Source of the DNA: Basidiobolus meristosporus CBS 931.73
Lineage: Eukaryota > Basidiobolomycota > Basidiobolomycetes > Basidiobolales > Basidiobolaceae
Direction of reading: 5' to 3'
Length of the DNA stretch: 57,874 bases
Assembly (NCBI GenBank): GCA_002104905.1
Contig: MCFE01000561.1
Location: 1-57,874, forward strand
The notes beneath the pieces are model-generated. The model was not told where the DNA came from and searched no databases. It saw only the letters and a program-made list of their open reading frames with translations. Positions 11,843 through 23,369 of the stretch are shown here, piece after piece. The position numbers and the translations under genes were made by a program. Every line of letters starts with the position of its first letter. The stretch's first letter is position 1.

Positions 11843-12658
11843 TCAGAAAGGCTTGTTCGCTTCTTCGACAAGCTTTATCTGTTCTTGCTGAAGTCTTATC
11901 TGCTCTCTGAACTGCTTGCGATATATTCGTCGCTGAATTGTCCCGGCTCCGAAAACGATGAATCCAATCATGAAGACCACAGAATAGATGTATAGTCCGA
12001 TTGGTGTGGTCTGGATGGTTGTTCCATCCCCATATTGGCTCGGGTCCGAGGCAGGAGAAGAGGGCTTGGGAAGGGGAAGCGAAGCCCGGTAATAAGGCCC
12101 AAATGGCTTGGACGGAACGCTGGAGTCAATTGGCATATTTGTATAGTCAAAGGGAGATACTAAGGGGACTCCTGGCCCATCTGCAGGAGAAGCACTCATC
12201 ACCAATGCGTACGAGTTAGGTATCGTAATATTAGCAAGACTGGCACGAGCGGCTCCACGCTGAGGAAGAAACTGCCCGTTGAAAAGATAAGAGTCCGTTA
12301 AACTGGTGGAATTGGCGGCGGGCAAGATGACGTACCACCCGCTACGATATCTTTCCAACGTCCAGTCTCCCCAGTATTCATTAATTTTAGTTTTAAGATC
12401 ACTAAAGATGAATTTCAGACTCCATTTGGAATTTAGAGACGATGCTGGAAGTGTAATGGTGATGTTTCCACCAAAAAGACCATTTCCTTCATCAAGCCAG
12501 GCCACTCTATAGTTAATTTGAAGGCCGAGGGGATTTGAAGGCTTTGCAATTGAGTCTCTTCTAGCAATGAATGAGGAATGAGTGTGACCCACCAATGCTG
12601 CTGAAAAAATGAGAGCAGTGTTCACGGAGTTCCACTTCAGACACGAGTAAATTCTCAT
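11843..12658 (-). CDS. Predicted type I membrane protein with CBM2-like ectodomain
   Basis: An uninterrupted 271-codon frame. The N terminus (to about residue 29) is hydrophobic and looks like a signal peptide (ALIFSAALVGHTHS). An ectodomain follows with N-glycosylation sequons (GGNITITL, LANITIPN), a Pro/Ser-rich stalk at about 185-212, one hydrophobic segment at about 222-243 (GLYIYSVVFMIGFIVFGAG) and a short basic, Gln-rich cytoplasmic tail. The spacing of hydrophobic strands and tryptophans in the ectodomain (NITITL, WSLKFIF, the INEYWG segment, GWYVILP, the YLFNGQFLPQRG segment) resembles cellulose-binding CBM2 modules. That is a by-eye comparison only. It could act in cell-wall sensing or attachment, or be an unrelated beta-sandwich. 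The gene is divergent from the membrane-protein gene at 14141. Confidence 0.75.
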   Translation of the reverse strand: MRIYSCLKWNSVNTALIFSAALVGHTHSSFIARRDSIAKPSNPLGLQINYRVAWLDEGNGLFGGNITITLPASSLNSKWSLKFIFSDLKTKINEYWGDWTLERYRSGWYVILPAANSTSLTDSYLFNGQFLPQRGAARASLANITIPNSYALVMSASPADGPGVPLVSPFDYTNMPIDSSVPSKPFGPYYRASLPLPKPSSPASDPSQYGDGTTIQTTPIGLYIYSVVFMIGFIVFGAGTIQRRIYRKQFREQIRLQQEQIKLVEEANKPF

Positions 12659-14140
12659 ACTAAATCATATAGAAACAAGCGCACACACTTAGAGGCCTAT
12701 TTAAACCGCAAGGGTCAAACTTATGTTAACAGTTGGGTTGTACAAGAGGGATTCTGACTTAAGAAGAGGCCGGAGAGGAAAGTAGAATGTGAAATAAGGA
12801 AAGAGGACGATATAAGGAAAGAGAAAGAGTGAACAAATGTAAGATGAGAGATATGAACCAGATAACTCTTAGGAACTGAAAGGTCAAACAATTTCAAACC
12901 TACGCAAAAGCTTCGAGATGTTTGGAATTATGCATCTCGAAGCAAGTTTAACTGCACAAAATGGGCTTCTCGGTTATGTTTAGAGACGGGTACATATTAT
13001 TCCATTGTCTGATAGATGAGAGTTCCTAGTGACAATGCTGGATGATACGGAAAAATAGATTGTCCTCGTGCTTGCAGATATAATGGGGCAAGATTGTTGT
13101 TGCATCAATGGATACAGGAGAAGCCTATACAATGCCACATTCTCTGGCAATGGTCGCGCGTCCAGAGCCATCTACTTGAAGTAGCTGAAAACGAGACGGG
13201 GCAGTCATCAGAATCGCACCCACAATATGCCTCACAATGAATTTTGGTAAAGTTGGATTTTGCATTGTTGCTTCATGACCAAACCACTACTCCCACCATC
13301 ACAACCGATCTCTTGAAACAGCCTAAGCTACGTGTGTGCGTATAGCACTGCAAACGAACAACAATGACAGCCGAGCAGTGCTGACACTAGAGTAGAGAAA
13401 TCACCTACGCCAATTCAAGATGACATTCCGAACCTTTCTCTAGCCAATCAGGTCCAATGACCAGCCCTAGGCATGTACGCACTCCAAACACACCGATGTG
13501 GGAAGGATCACACACCTGCGCAATAAGCATACTATTTCCGCGAAGTAAGCGACAATCCTAGACTCTCCAAGGATGCGCTGGTGTACAGGCAATTCAGACG
13601 CCAAGAAACATCTTGTTCGAGCGAGCAGTCCCTCTGCGGAGAAGTCTCGATGAAACTCAACAAAATAGAGCAGGTTGACAATACTAAGGTAAGCCAGATA
13701 CACCATCAAGGCTTCTTACAATAGCCATTTCCAATCGGGCCAATCACCGGACGTCACCCGCACTGGCAATGGTCAATGGCGCTTCGTCCAAGATGCAACA
13801 GTTTCATTGAAAGACGGACACTCCAACACTGAGTTTGAAATGCCCTTCTGGTATTATACTCCAGATCCGATCACATATATGATACATATCATTGCACCCT
13901 TTCAACACATGGCTCCGAAACGATGTTACGAATCCAGCGAATGTCCCCAACCCTACTGGGTGGCGAGTCTCCGATATATATAAAGTTTTCGATGCCTGGC
14001 ATTTGAGCAAGCTTACTCTTTTGGCCGCTCACCTCAGGATCATATTCCCCATATTCGGGCATAAGGAAGGTAGCAGTTAGCAGTCTCCCTGTCTATTCTC
14101 TGCCAGGATAGCTAAATCACTCTAACGAGTAGCATCTAGG
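12659..14140. other. Divergent intergenic region
   Basis: This 1.5 kb separates two divergently transcribed membrane-protein genes and must hold both promoters. A TATA-like run (tatatataaag) lies at about 13975, some 165 bp before the ATG at 14141. Nothing else recognised. Confidence 0.45.
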
Positions 14141-15265
14141 ATGTCTAAGCTACTTGGGGTTATCATTTTTTTGGCGCTAGCCTGCCTAGGTAAGCGTTAC
14201 CAGCAGCATTTGGCCAGTGCATAATCCACTCACCGAGCCGCAGCTCTAGTCCGCGCTGATCCACTTGTAGACATTCCGCATACCTCGTTGGATATGACAG
14301 TGAGTGAGATCCCGAATTATTCACGACGAGTGGCTATTGCTATCGACCGTGTTGATGATCTGGTTGGGGAGGGCGGTGCCCTGGTTGCCGCGAAGTTTAG
14401 CCATGTCGTCTTGGACTTTGAGATCACCAAGGATCAGGTAAGTGTTGATCTGGGATGAAGCGCAGGTGGCACTTACTCATGTCTGTTGAAGGTTAAATTG
14501 AATGGCGTTCCGATCCAAATGGGAACCTCCAACATCAAGGTACAACAGGTTTATTTCCGTAACCGCTTTTGAAGTGACCACTGATTGATCGATGTTTAGA
14601 TCGATGCCTCATTGGCCCTTACACCACAGGCCTTGATGATCTCTCCGGATCAGGTGCTTGGTGCCTTTGATCAAGGTGTTGTTGGCCTAGAAGTGACGGC
14701 CACTAGAGACAAATTGTACAATTCTACTTTACGTCGGGATGTTGATCGGGTCATTTTGGAGGAGATTATTACTGAAGTAAACGGATGCGAGGTGGTACAG
14801 ACTGACATCAGCCAGCAAATCATCGATCTTGATGATGAAGGAGGATATATGCCATCCTTGAAGGGAGAGCTAGCGATCCCTGAGCCAAACATTCCACCCA
14901 CAGTCGCAGAAATTGGTAAGTTACCCGCACCATCATTTGCTCATGAGGCACCTCACCAAACGGACACTTTAGACCCACTGGCCTCCTCATGCCACTTCCC
15001 TTACCTTAACACCAGACTACACACCTGGCTGCACCAGAATCCAGAGCTGGCCAGGGCTAGCGCGCTTATTACCCTGATGGTAAGTGGGCTCCTTATGTGC
15101 TTTGTACTACTTCCATTGCTAGTATATCGCCGCATACGCGAGTCGGATGGCCTGGACTACCTTCATGATGAGGAATACGCCAGAATCGCGCAATATGAAG
15201 CCGAATTAGAAGATGAAAAATTCGACTCTTACAATAGCCATGAGAATCAAAGATTGATGCATTGA
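14141..15265 (+). CDS. Secreted/type I membrane protein of unknown function
   Basis: Four exons (14141-14189, 14244-14437, 14492-14548, 14600-15265) with 51-54 nt GT-AG introns give 321 residues. Residues 1-20 are a clear signal peptide (KLLGVIIFLALACLG, then ALVRADP). The lumenal part continues to about residue 250 and has one NST sequon. A single hydrophobic segment at about 252-272 (SALITLMVSGLLMCFVLLPL) is followed by an acidic, Tyr-rich cytoplasmic tail (about 48 residues). I recognise no family. Inside exon 4 a stretch at 14915-14971 starts GTAAGT, ends TAG and is 57 nt. It is a multiple of three and could be a fifth-exon intron, which would shorten the protein to 302 residues. A poly(A) signal AATAAA lies near 15311. 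Confidence 0.78.
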
Positions 15266-16736
15266 TGTTGCGTCTTCCTACTGTTTTCAAATCATCTGTT
15301 CATGCCAACAAATAAATCAACCTCTGGATGAGCCTATTTCCGGTAAGCCTCGATACATTGGTGAGCAACCGTGTGAATATCAACTATTTGCTATTCGCCT
15401 GCGCTTTGCTAAATACACAATGGGTAAGAAGAAAAGCCAGGGCAGGTGCTCCTATAAGGCCAGTGACAAAATTAACCAGTTGAGGTTTCAACGGATGTGC
15501 ATTCATTAATTTCTAAGTACTACAGAATCAGTAGTTATGGCCTCGAGCTTGTCAAAAGTTGGGACGACTAAACATTCCATTGCTGGAGGGATTATATGCT
15601 GAGTCTTGGGTTGGGAATGCCAGTGGCACCACTATCATTAGTAGCAATCTGAAACTACTGCTCAAAGTGATGGAACTAAGCTTAACAGCTGCCACAATTA
15701 TCGTCACGCTGGTATTCTAGATAATATCCGAGGAACCCTACAGTTACAATGTAGTATTCAATGACTGTAGCTCATATCTGTGCCACTGTGGCCACCTCAC
15801 CAGTTGAGCCCATCACCTCCGAAGGGCCTTGTGGCAACCCTACAAGAAAGGTAGGGATTAATTGCATGATTCCATCAGTCTGGATGAAATTGGCAATGCA
15901 GCGTGAAGAACGTGATGTAGAACGTGATCGCCTCCATTTATCCGAACTGAGAGCCGACTGACGAATCAATTTCCAGGTTGTGGGTGCTTGACTTGAAATT
16001 GATCGGCTAGCCAATTTGAGCCGTAGTAACACTGAAAGTATGATGGCTGACTAGTGCTGAGGATTGATTTCTGGGAAGCAAGCCAACAGCGTAATGCATT
16101 GATTAATTTGAGTTGAGGCTGCAGACCTCTGATTTCTGACCGCGGTGAGAGGTCATTGTTTAGGTTTTTAAATTGTTCATCTGCACGCAGTTAGATGGGC
16201 AGCTTGTTTGGTTCTTGAAAGCTCAATCGGATTGCTAAATTATTTTGAATCACCATGTGGTGTTGAAGCAACAGGCACTGGCTTGACACGGATAACATCA
16301 GCCACACCTAATCCCATAGGTACGGAATCTATGGCTTTTCGCCCTCGGTAAAATGTTGTATGGTAATTACCACGATCTCATCACTAGTGGATGTTGAAAC
16401 ATTCTCTATGGATGGTGAATGGTGAGGTTGAACCTGCAAATTCCGCCGTAACATCGATTAGAGATCACATCGGTGAGTCGACTCTTATACCAGAGATCAC
16501 CTGGTATGAGGTAGAACAGCCCCAAAGCCTGATATTCATCGAAGTATCAGTTTAATTGACAGTGCCAGTCGGATGCCCCTAAACTGCCTCCTGAACAGTG
16601 ATTAGAGCAGCACTTCCATATTGAGAGAATCAGCCCAAAACAGTTTTAGATCGTTTTTGCAATGCCAGCTTTTCCTCTTGACAAAACGAGATCATGTCAA
16701 ACCAATGGGACATCTGTAGTACATCCAGTCCGTAGG
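15266..16736. other. Spacer, nothing recognised
   Basis: Begins with the 3' flank of the membrane-protein gene (AATAAA near 15311). Frames are short. No repeat or RNA gene seen. Confidence 0.5.
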
Positions 16737-16745
16737 CTATATAAG
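16737..16745 (+). promoter_or_regulatory. TATA box of small gene 1
   Basis: CTATATAAG lies about 45 bp before the ATG at 16788, the same layout as at the paralogue on the other strand at 21289. Confidence 0.6.
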
Positions 16746-16787
16746 AGCATCGTTATTGCCATACTCCAACACCAACTTTAGCACAAC

Positions 16788-17015
16788 ATGTTTTGTCTTC
16801 CTATAGATAAGCTGCACTCACAAGATCGCATGAAAACCCGCAGTATCAAATGGTCTGCTAGCAAGAGACGCCCTTGTCTCCATGAAACCCATCTCCCATA
16901 TCGATGCGATGACAATGGTGCCATTGAAAACCGGTCCACATTGCCTCGCTTCGAGGATCTCTTGGGGACGGACAGAATAGTCCGGGTCACCCTCACTCCC
17001 ACCGTCGCACTGTAA
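16788..17015 (+). CDS. Small protein, family member 1 (IVRVxLTPTVAL family)
   Basis: Intronless 75-residue protein. Its last 39 residues match those of two other small genes in this window: Y-x-C-D, G-x-I-x-N-R-S-x-L-P-R-F-E-D-L-L, then IVRVTLTPTVAL at the very end. The N terminus starts MFCLPIDK, with an early cysteine as in the paralogue at 21289 (MLCIPCLK). The middle is variable and basic. There is no signal peptide or membrane segment. Conservation confined to the C-terminal half, across three loci with unlike surroundings and a TATA box each, supports real coding. I recognise no named family and give no function. AATAAA at 17198-17203 may be its poly(A) signal. Confidence 0.72.
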   Translation: MFCLPIDKLHSQDRMKTRSIKWSASKRRPCLHETHLPYRCDDNGAIENRSTLPRFEDLLGTDRIVRVTLTPTVAL

Positions 17016-18708
17016 AAACCACACGCACTTTCTGCGTCCTGAATGGCGAACTCCAAACCTCAATTACTCTTCCCAAACCACCACATTCTACTGCTGGATA
17101 GCACAATCGCATCCTTGAAAGATCCTATGTTGGCTGTTCCCGATTTGTAAAGTACTTAGAAGGCTCTTAAATTAAGCTTGTCAGTGGATGTGCGTGTAAT
17201 AAAGTTGTGTAATCTCGTGAAGCATCTTGACCAAGTTCGAAATCGAGGATTCTCCATTGATTACCAGACATCAACGTTCTTCCAGCCCAAGTCTCTTATT
17301 TGTTGCTTTCTTGATTGCAAAAGATAAGCCCCTTGTTGCTGGGAAGAGTGTGAAACACATGGCTAATGTAGTCGCATCCGATCCTAAATATGGATGCTGT
17401 CCCGACCATGTCCAAGGGAATCTCGCAAAACAATGATGCGAAATCCAAGCCGTAGAAGCGACATCCTCAGATACGAGAATTGAGCCAATCCTTGGGTTCT
17501 GCTGTGATACAGACCCAGCGAACATTCAATTTTTCCGTGGACTGTGAACTCTGCTCCTTTTTCATTTGTGCTGTTTGTCGAACTTCGAGGGTGCCGAATT
17601 ATGTTTTTGTTTATACCAACGAGCGCAGCACTATGATCATGGTCAAAGCACCGAGCCTTATCAAAGAGAACAATCAAGGAGGCCAGTGCCTTCATTTACC
17701 TGTGCAGCTGCCATGATAAGGACTGCATACATCTTTGAAACCATGGTGACCAAGTTGCTAGCAACTCACGAAAGATCGTTTGATAGTCAGACTTAGGGTC
17801 GGTACAGCGAGTACACCTACATCTGTTCCACCTCTTGTTTTCCGCATGCAACTATCTTCTTGAGTGATTGGAATGTTGGTGGTGGAGACCATGCCTTCCT
17901 GTATGCATCCCCGTTGCCCGTATTCCAAGTGTGAGTACGTGTGCGGAATTTGAATACTGAAAAGATCGACTGTTTACCATCCTCAATATGGAAGATATTG
18001 AGAAATCCCATGCATATAGTCGAAATATGACAATTGTATATCGTTGTACTTTTTCCGACGATGGCCAAGAGTCGACCGTTGATTGGGTCGCTGGCTGTTC
18101 GTCAGCTATTAATAAACTTGAAGTTCGTAAGCAGACCTGTTCAGTTGGTAATCAATAGTGTTGGCTATTGTGTCAAACAGTTATACGTCGAGCAGAATGG
18201 AGGTCGACTGCCAAATTTGATTCTTAGCTCAGGCCAATCGCCGCCTTGCATCAAGGCGGCAGTATCCATAGCATGACTTCCAGGCGAGCCCTCATTTATC
18301 CAGGAATCGCGAGTACAGCTCCATCGTGATGTGCATTCTTGAAACTACTGATTCGGCTGCTTGGTCAAACTTTAGGGTTTGTTATGATGACTAAGCTAAT
18401 GCAATGCGCCTATACAAGTCAAGAGTGAATCTTCGGTTTTTGATAAATTACACCATGTTTTAAATGGTATCTGGGAAGATTCAATGTAAGCGTATTCTAC
18501 GTAGCTAAGATGGGATGTCGTTTCATTCTGTTCTAAATCGGTCTCAATTCACTGGATCCGCTTTTCAGAGATCAGTGGCAAATGACAACTCATCCCTTGA
18601 CATGAAGCGGTGATACCATCTATGCAGCTACGGAGGGCCAAATCCGTAGCTAACTTGATTTCTCCAAACCTGATGCAAAATCACCAGCCTTGGGCGTACC
18701 GAACCCAG
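17016..18708. other. Spacer between small genes 1 and 2
   Basis: Apart from the likely poly(A) signal at 17198 I recognise nothing. Open frames up to 103 codons exist on both strands at the same place (17384-17796) and look like chance. Confidence 0.45.
18627..18650. repeat. Perfect 8-bp inverted repeat upstream of small gene 2
   Basis: GCTACGGA and TCCGTAGC face each other across an 8-bp spacer, about 140 bp before the start codon at 18789 and 60 bp before its TATA box. It could be a binding site for a dimeric regulator. I found no equivalent at the two paralogues, so this may be chance. Confidence 0.3.
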
Positions 18709-18717
18709 TATAAAAAG
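18709..18717 (+). promoter_or_regulatory. TATA box of small gene 2
   Basis: TATAAAAAG lies about 72 bp before the ATG at 18789. Confidence 0.6.
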
Positions 18718-18788
18718 CATTGACATCATCCTAAGTTTCGGTAGACAGCATTCCATTCTTTATTACGCTCATCATTGATCATTTCAGC

Positions 18789-19049
18789 ATGGCTCGCCTC
18801 TGTTGCTTCAAATTCCCTCTAAACAAATATCACCTTCTGGAAACCTCCGAAACTGAGTCTCCCAAGTCTGGGTACTCTCGAATTGTTCCACCACCCAGAA
18901 AGGATTCCCTTAGGCACAACGGCTCTTTAGTGTACACTTTTAATCAGGATGGGACTCTGCAGAACCGCTCCAGCATCCCGCGGTTCGAGCAGATGTTGAA
19001 GAACAATAGCATTGTTCGGGTGAAAATCACTCCTGCCATCGCCATTTAA
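18789..19049 (+). CDS. Small protein, family member 2 (IVRVxLTPTVAL family)
   Basis: Intronless 86-residue protein, the most diverged member. Its residues 48-86 align without gaps to members 1 and 3: Y at 49, then D-G-T-L-Q-N-R-S-S-I-P-R-F-E-Q-M-L, then IVRVKITPAIAI at the end. The N terminus MARLCCFKF has two adjacent cysteines near the start, which could be S-acylated; this is inference. The middle is rich in Ser, Pro and charged residues. Function unknown. It lies in the same direction as member 1, 1.77 kb downstream. Confidence 0.72.
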   Translation: MARLCCFKFPLNKYHLLETSETESPKSGYSRIVPPPRKDSLRHNGSLVYTFNQDGTLQNRSSIPRFEQMLKNNSIVRVKITPAIAI

Positions 19050-21049
19050 GCCGAGACTTGACCACTGATCAATTTCCACCACCAGACCGGATCCCAAAAT
19101 CCAAGATCCCATCGAACGCCGCCGCTGTGTCTCATGTAGTCCACATCGGAAGTATCATATCCAAGCACCACGTCCGTATTTGGTTAATGTGCTCCCTCTA
19201 CGAATCACAATTACTAGTAGTGAGCAGGTCGTTCATCGATAGCAACATCCTTACTGCTCTGACTAAAGTCATGTATAGCTAACCCAACTGCAAAATGTTA
19301 ACCAACCCAAAGATAATACATAACTTAAGCCTGACCAAATAAACCAGACCAATCTAAATTGAAAATGAAGTTCACTTCGTTCGAATTTCCATAAAAGTCA
19401 CCAATTTGATCAGATCAGGATCAGCTGAGATATGGGGTGACCAAGATTGCTTGCTGCAGGAAGCTGCGATGTTCGATCAGCTACCTTGGCCAGTTGGGAT
19501 ATCCCCTCGTATTGCGAAGCTTAACCTCTTGTTGATCTGTTTTTACCCTCAGGCACTAACCGAAAACCGCCTGATACGTTTCACCATAGACGAATTGGTT
19601 TCTCCTGACAGCTGCCCGAAACTTTGGCTATTTCACTTGGCAATCACGAAAGCTGGCTAAAACCACGTCCCCATTTTGGTCAGATTACCACATGGTAACG
19701 ACACCTGTGAAGAAACTCCGGTCTCCAGGAGATCCTTTGTCGGAGATATTGGCAAGTGCCATCTGTCTATATGACAGTAAGAAATGGCGAGGTATGGTAT
19801 TCTTAATGGGGCCCAATTGGGATGAGCCTCCCAAACCCATCTAGGTGAGCCCTCTGTGATGTCGGTAAAACTCATTTGTACTGCCCCTACGCCTACTGCA
19901 AATAGTGCAAGTCGGCGGCAATATCGATAAAACTCGTGAAATAAGTAGTGATGGCGGTCTCGTCAGCTGAGTTGCACCAAGATAACGAAATGTATCATAA
20001 GCTCAGCCGACCTTGACTCGACCGAGAGGCCCTCGCTGGTCACATGAGCCGCCCAGATTGGATGGTGGTTGAGTTGGATTACTAAAGAACATGTCTCAGA
20101 ATGCGCGGTTGGCCAATCATTCGATTATCTGGTATCTTTTATGGTTCTTGAAATGGCTGAGAGTCGAAACTGATCGTGTCTCAACTGAATTTGCATTGAA
20201 GGCATGTCTTAAGAGAGGATATATTTGTCTTATTGTCCATAAACTACATAGAATATCATTTAACGCTCTTCTCGGCTGAACAGCATCAACTAGTGTCACA
20301 AAGTCACCACGCATGTGATCCACTCGGTTTATTATTAGCAGCGAGAAATCCCAGGGCTGACAGAATAGGTAAGCAATATAAACGACTGTCTAGGCCCCCT
20401 CGCCATGCAAACAAAAGCTTACGAAATTTAGATAATCACTGCACTAGGTTTAGAATGGGCTTTCTTTTGCATAAGATAGGAGACGGTCTACTAAACAGGG
20501 TGGCCGCTGTTGACCACTGGCTGATTTGGGCACAGGTAATATATGGATATCCCAAGTAGGAAGCGAGATTATTTATTTTTAGCCGGCTTGCCTTTTGGTT
20601 TCACCTCATCTTCAGAAATATGTCCGTTACAGTAAATCCCAAGTGGATGGAGCAGCCAGTTGCTCTTCGCCAATTGGAGGGGGACGGACAGCTTTGGTCG
20701 GAAGATCAATCGAAAGGTCAGTGATCATCATAAAAGGGCTTTTCATTGCAATGTATACTAATCCTTAGGACTTGGTCCAAGCGTTTCATAGTGATTGGTG
20801 AGGATGGGTTGATGGTGGAAACTGTTTAATTCATTAGTTCGGGAAAATTATCCCAGATATCTTTACATACAGGATATCAAATGAGAGCAAGCAACTACCG
20901 CTCAACGATATGGGATGGTTGTCTGATTGAGTATCTGTTCTATAGGGATAATCTAACATTGGGTGATATTAAGGGAGTGATGGTAACTAGTGATGATTAG
21001 CTGGATGCTCAGTGAGGATGTCTACGTACACGACTTCGATGGAGATAGA
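19050..21049. other. Spacer between small genes 2 and 3
   Basis: A poly(A)-like AATAAA near 19335 may serve small gene 2. Otherwise only short unrelated frames. Nothing recognised. Confidence 0.45.
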
Positions 21050-21289
21050 TTACAGTGCCACAGTGGGGGTCAACGACACCCGTACGATGCTGTCGGTTAG
21101 GAGCAGATCTTCGAATGGAGGGAGCTTTGTCCGATTCTGAATAATACCGGATTTGTCGCAGACGTATGGCGAAGCATTCGACCGGATTGTGGAGGAATTG
21201 GTGGAAGAGGAATCCTTCGTAAACAAGGATTCTGAGGTGGAAATTGGATGGTAGTGAGGATCACTTTTCAAACAAGGTATGCAGAGCAT
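21050..21289 (-). CDS. Small protein, family member 3 (IVRVxLTPTVAL family)
   Basis: Intronless 79-residue protein on the opposite strand to members 1 and 2. Residues 41-79 are closest to member 1: PYVCDKSG, IIQNRTKLPPFEDLL, TDSIVRVSLTPTVAL. The N terminus MLCIPCLKS has two cysteines like a lipid-anchor or metal-site start. A Ser/Thr/Asn-rich variable linker separates the two parts. A TATA box lies 46 bp upstream. Function unknown; lineage-specific small secreted or regulatory proteins often look like this, but there is no signal peptide. Confidence 0.72.
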   Translation of the reverse strand: MLCIPCLKSDPHYHPISTSESLFTKDSSSTNSSTIRSNASPYVCDKSGIIQNRTKLPPFEDLLLTDSIVRVSLTPTVAL

Positions 21290-21334
21290 TGGGCAACTTT
21301 TTTTCGGATGCCAAGGATGGGCGATCAGTGAGTG

Positions 21335-21343
21335 AATTTATAG
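21335..21343 (-). promoter_or_regulatory. TATA box of small gene 3
   Basis: CTATAAATT on the minus strand lies about 46 bp before the ATG at 21289. Confidence 0.6.
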
Positions 21344-23369
21344 TCCAGGAGGATCACCCAGAGGCCCTTCCCAACTGCTTTATTAAAGAGAAACCTTAAT
21401 GATCAAAATCCGAGGCACCATATTTGGTCGGGTACGAAATATAATTCCACCGAGACTTCACCATACATATACGGGTCCCTCCGAAACCACTGGCCCATCC
21501 GTCTCCCTTTCCCAGATAGATGACGAGCTTGATAGGAAAGATGGGCTTGGTCTCCAAAAAAGGCGACTCTACCCATATTTGGCCTCGGAAGAATTCTGTC
21601 TGGATGCGAAAAAAGGATGCCTTGGATCAAGGATGGAAAGAGCTAAGGGGTATTTCCGGTTATGAGTGAGTCCGCACATTCCGAATGCGCTCTCAACTTG
21701 TGCGTAGCCAGAAGCGGATGGGTATTTATTAAGCAATAATGAATTGGTATGTATAGGGATTGGATAAGGCACTTCAGACACCGTTCGTTTATTGTCATCA
21801 TACATCATCCTTGGAAGCGGTGACCGTCCTGAGTTGGGCCGATTGCGGAGTTCTAATACTGGTTTTGAGTCGGCAGGTGACCTAAATTGCGGATACTCGA
21901 GTGATGAGTCAAGGGTAAATCAGTGAGGCCTGCACCTGGTACCGCACTGTAGGCAGATGGTTTGGGGAGAGCAATCGGTGTATTTGATGCACACGCTGAA
22001 TGTTATGGATGTTCCTAAATAATCTAGCTGGGTGTCAATTCAGCCAGGTTCTGGTCGCTATCATGAGACTATGTTCTAAAAGAGGGGGCTTCGCCTGGTG
22101 CAGTTTTGTTAACTGAAACCATGCACAAGCCATGTGGTAGCGGTATGGGTAACGGTAAGGTATATGTGGAATGGATTAACGGGTGTGGCAAATGAATAAT
22201 CGCACGATTGACGGTAGGTAGATTTGGGGTAGATTACCACAGTCACAGAATTCCACCAGATTGCACTTTCCAAAATTCCTTTTCAAGGGCAGGGCAGCAA
22301 TATCTTGGGAGCCGTGCTTTCACCTTCATGGACATCCCAAGATTTAGGCTAATTTGACAGAGCCAGGGTAGAGTCAGTTACAGTCTTGATGAGAATGGGA
22401 CTCCGCCCACTCAGCCAGATAAATACCAGAGTAAAGGTGACGTGGTGGTGAAACTTCTCATGGCAAGCAGAGTCCAGTGACGGAAATACGGCCCGGTCCT
22501 TACTTGGAAACCAACACAAGGGAACGCTATGAAGAATCACTTGCTCTCCAATATATATACGCACGATATTATGCTGATCACATCGATCCCGTTCCAGGCT
22601 GAGATCTCGATTGCTCTTAGCAGATGTCAAATGATCAAAGTGCCAACAATGAATGGTGGGCTGTATTGCGCCTGGACAACTCATTGTTCACTGTGTAATG
22701 TCAGAAATACGCACCTCAAATGGGTATATCCCAAGTAGTGGTCGTCAAGATCAAGCACTGCATCTCCTCTAACTCACCAACCTTCGAACTGCTGTCGTTC
22801 TGATGTTTCAGGTTCATAATCAACCAAGATGCGGCGGTGTTCACGAGCCCAAATGGATATTTACACACAGGTGATGCATATTGGTTCAACACTCAATGAG
22901 GAAGGATCGATCCTCTGAATGAGCGAGCGGCAGACAGCCTTTGAGTGGGGCGGGGTTTTGCTTGCGATCAGGATTCGTTTGTCAATGTCACTTTGGCCAA
23001 TGCCAACAGCCAGAGTTTCAAATACGGCCTTGCATCCAGAGATTGTTTTCCCAACAATCCGATGTGCCAGGAAGTTATCCGCTTTTCTTGATCTGCTTCC
23101 CCATCTGCACTCTATACATCTACGACCCGCACGCACATTTTCGTGTATCCCACGTGCGGCATATTGCAAGCGTCATGCGATCTGAACCTCTTAAATACCC
23201 AGGGAAAGGAAACGTCCAGGTGTTATCCTTTTTGCACTTCTTGTTGGTCGGTGGCTATTTATGAGTCTACATAAGCACTGATCTGGACACAACTTCGCAC
23301 TCTCAATCGTTAGATATCCCAGTGAGTATATCAAGTCATTAGATATTCTCAGCAGTATTGATTCTATCT
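21344..23369. other. Spacer, nothing recognised
   Basis: Two kilobases with scattered frames of up to 111 codons on both strands, none with a recognisable domain or intron structure. A TATA-like run near 22548 precedes a 70-codon frame that resembles nothing known. Confidence 0.45.
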
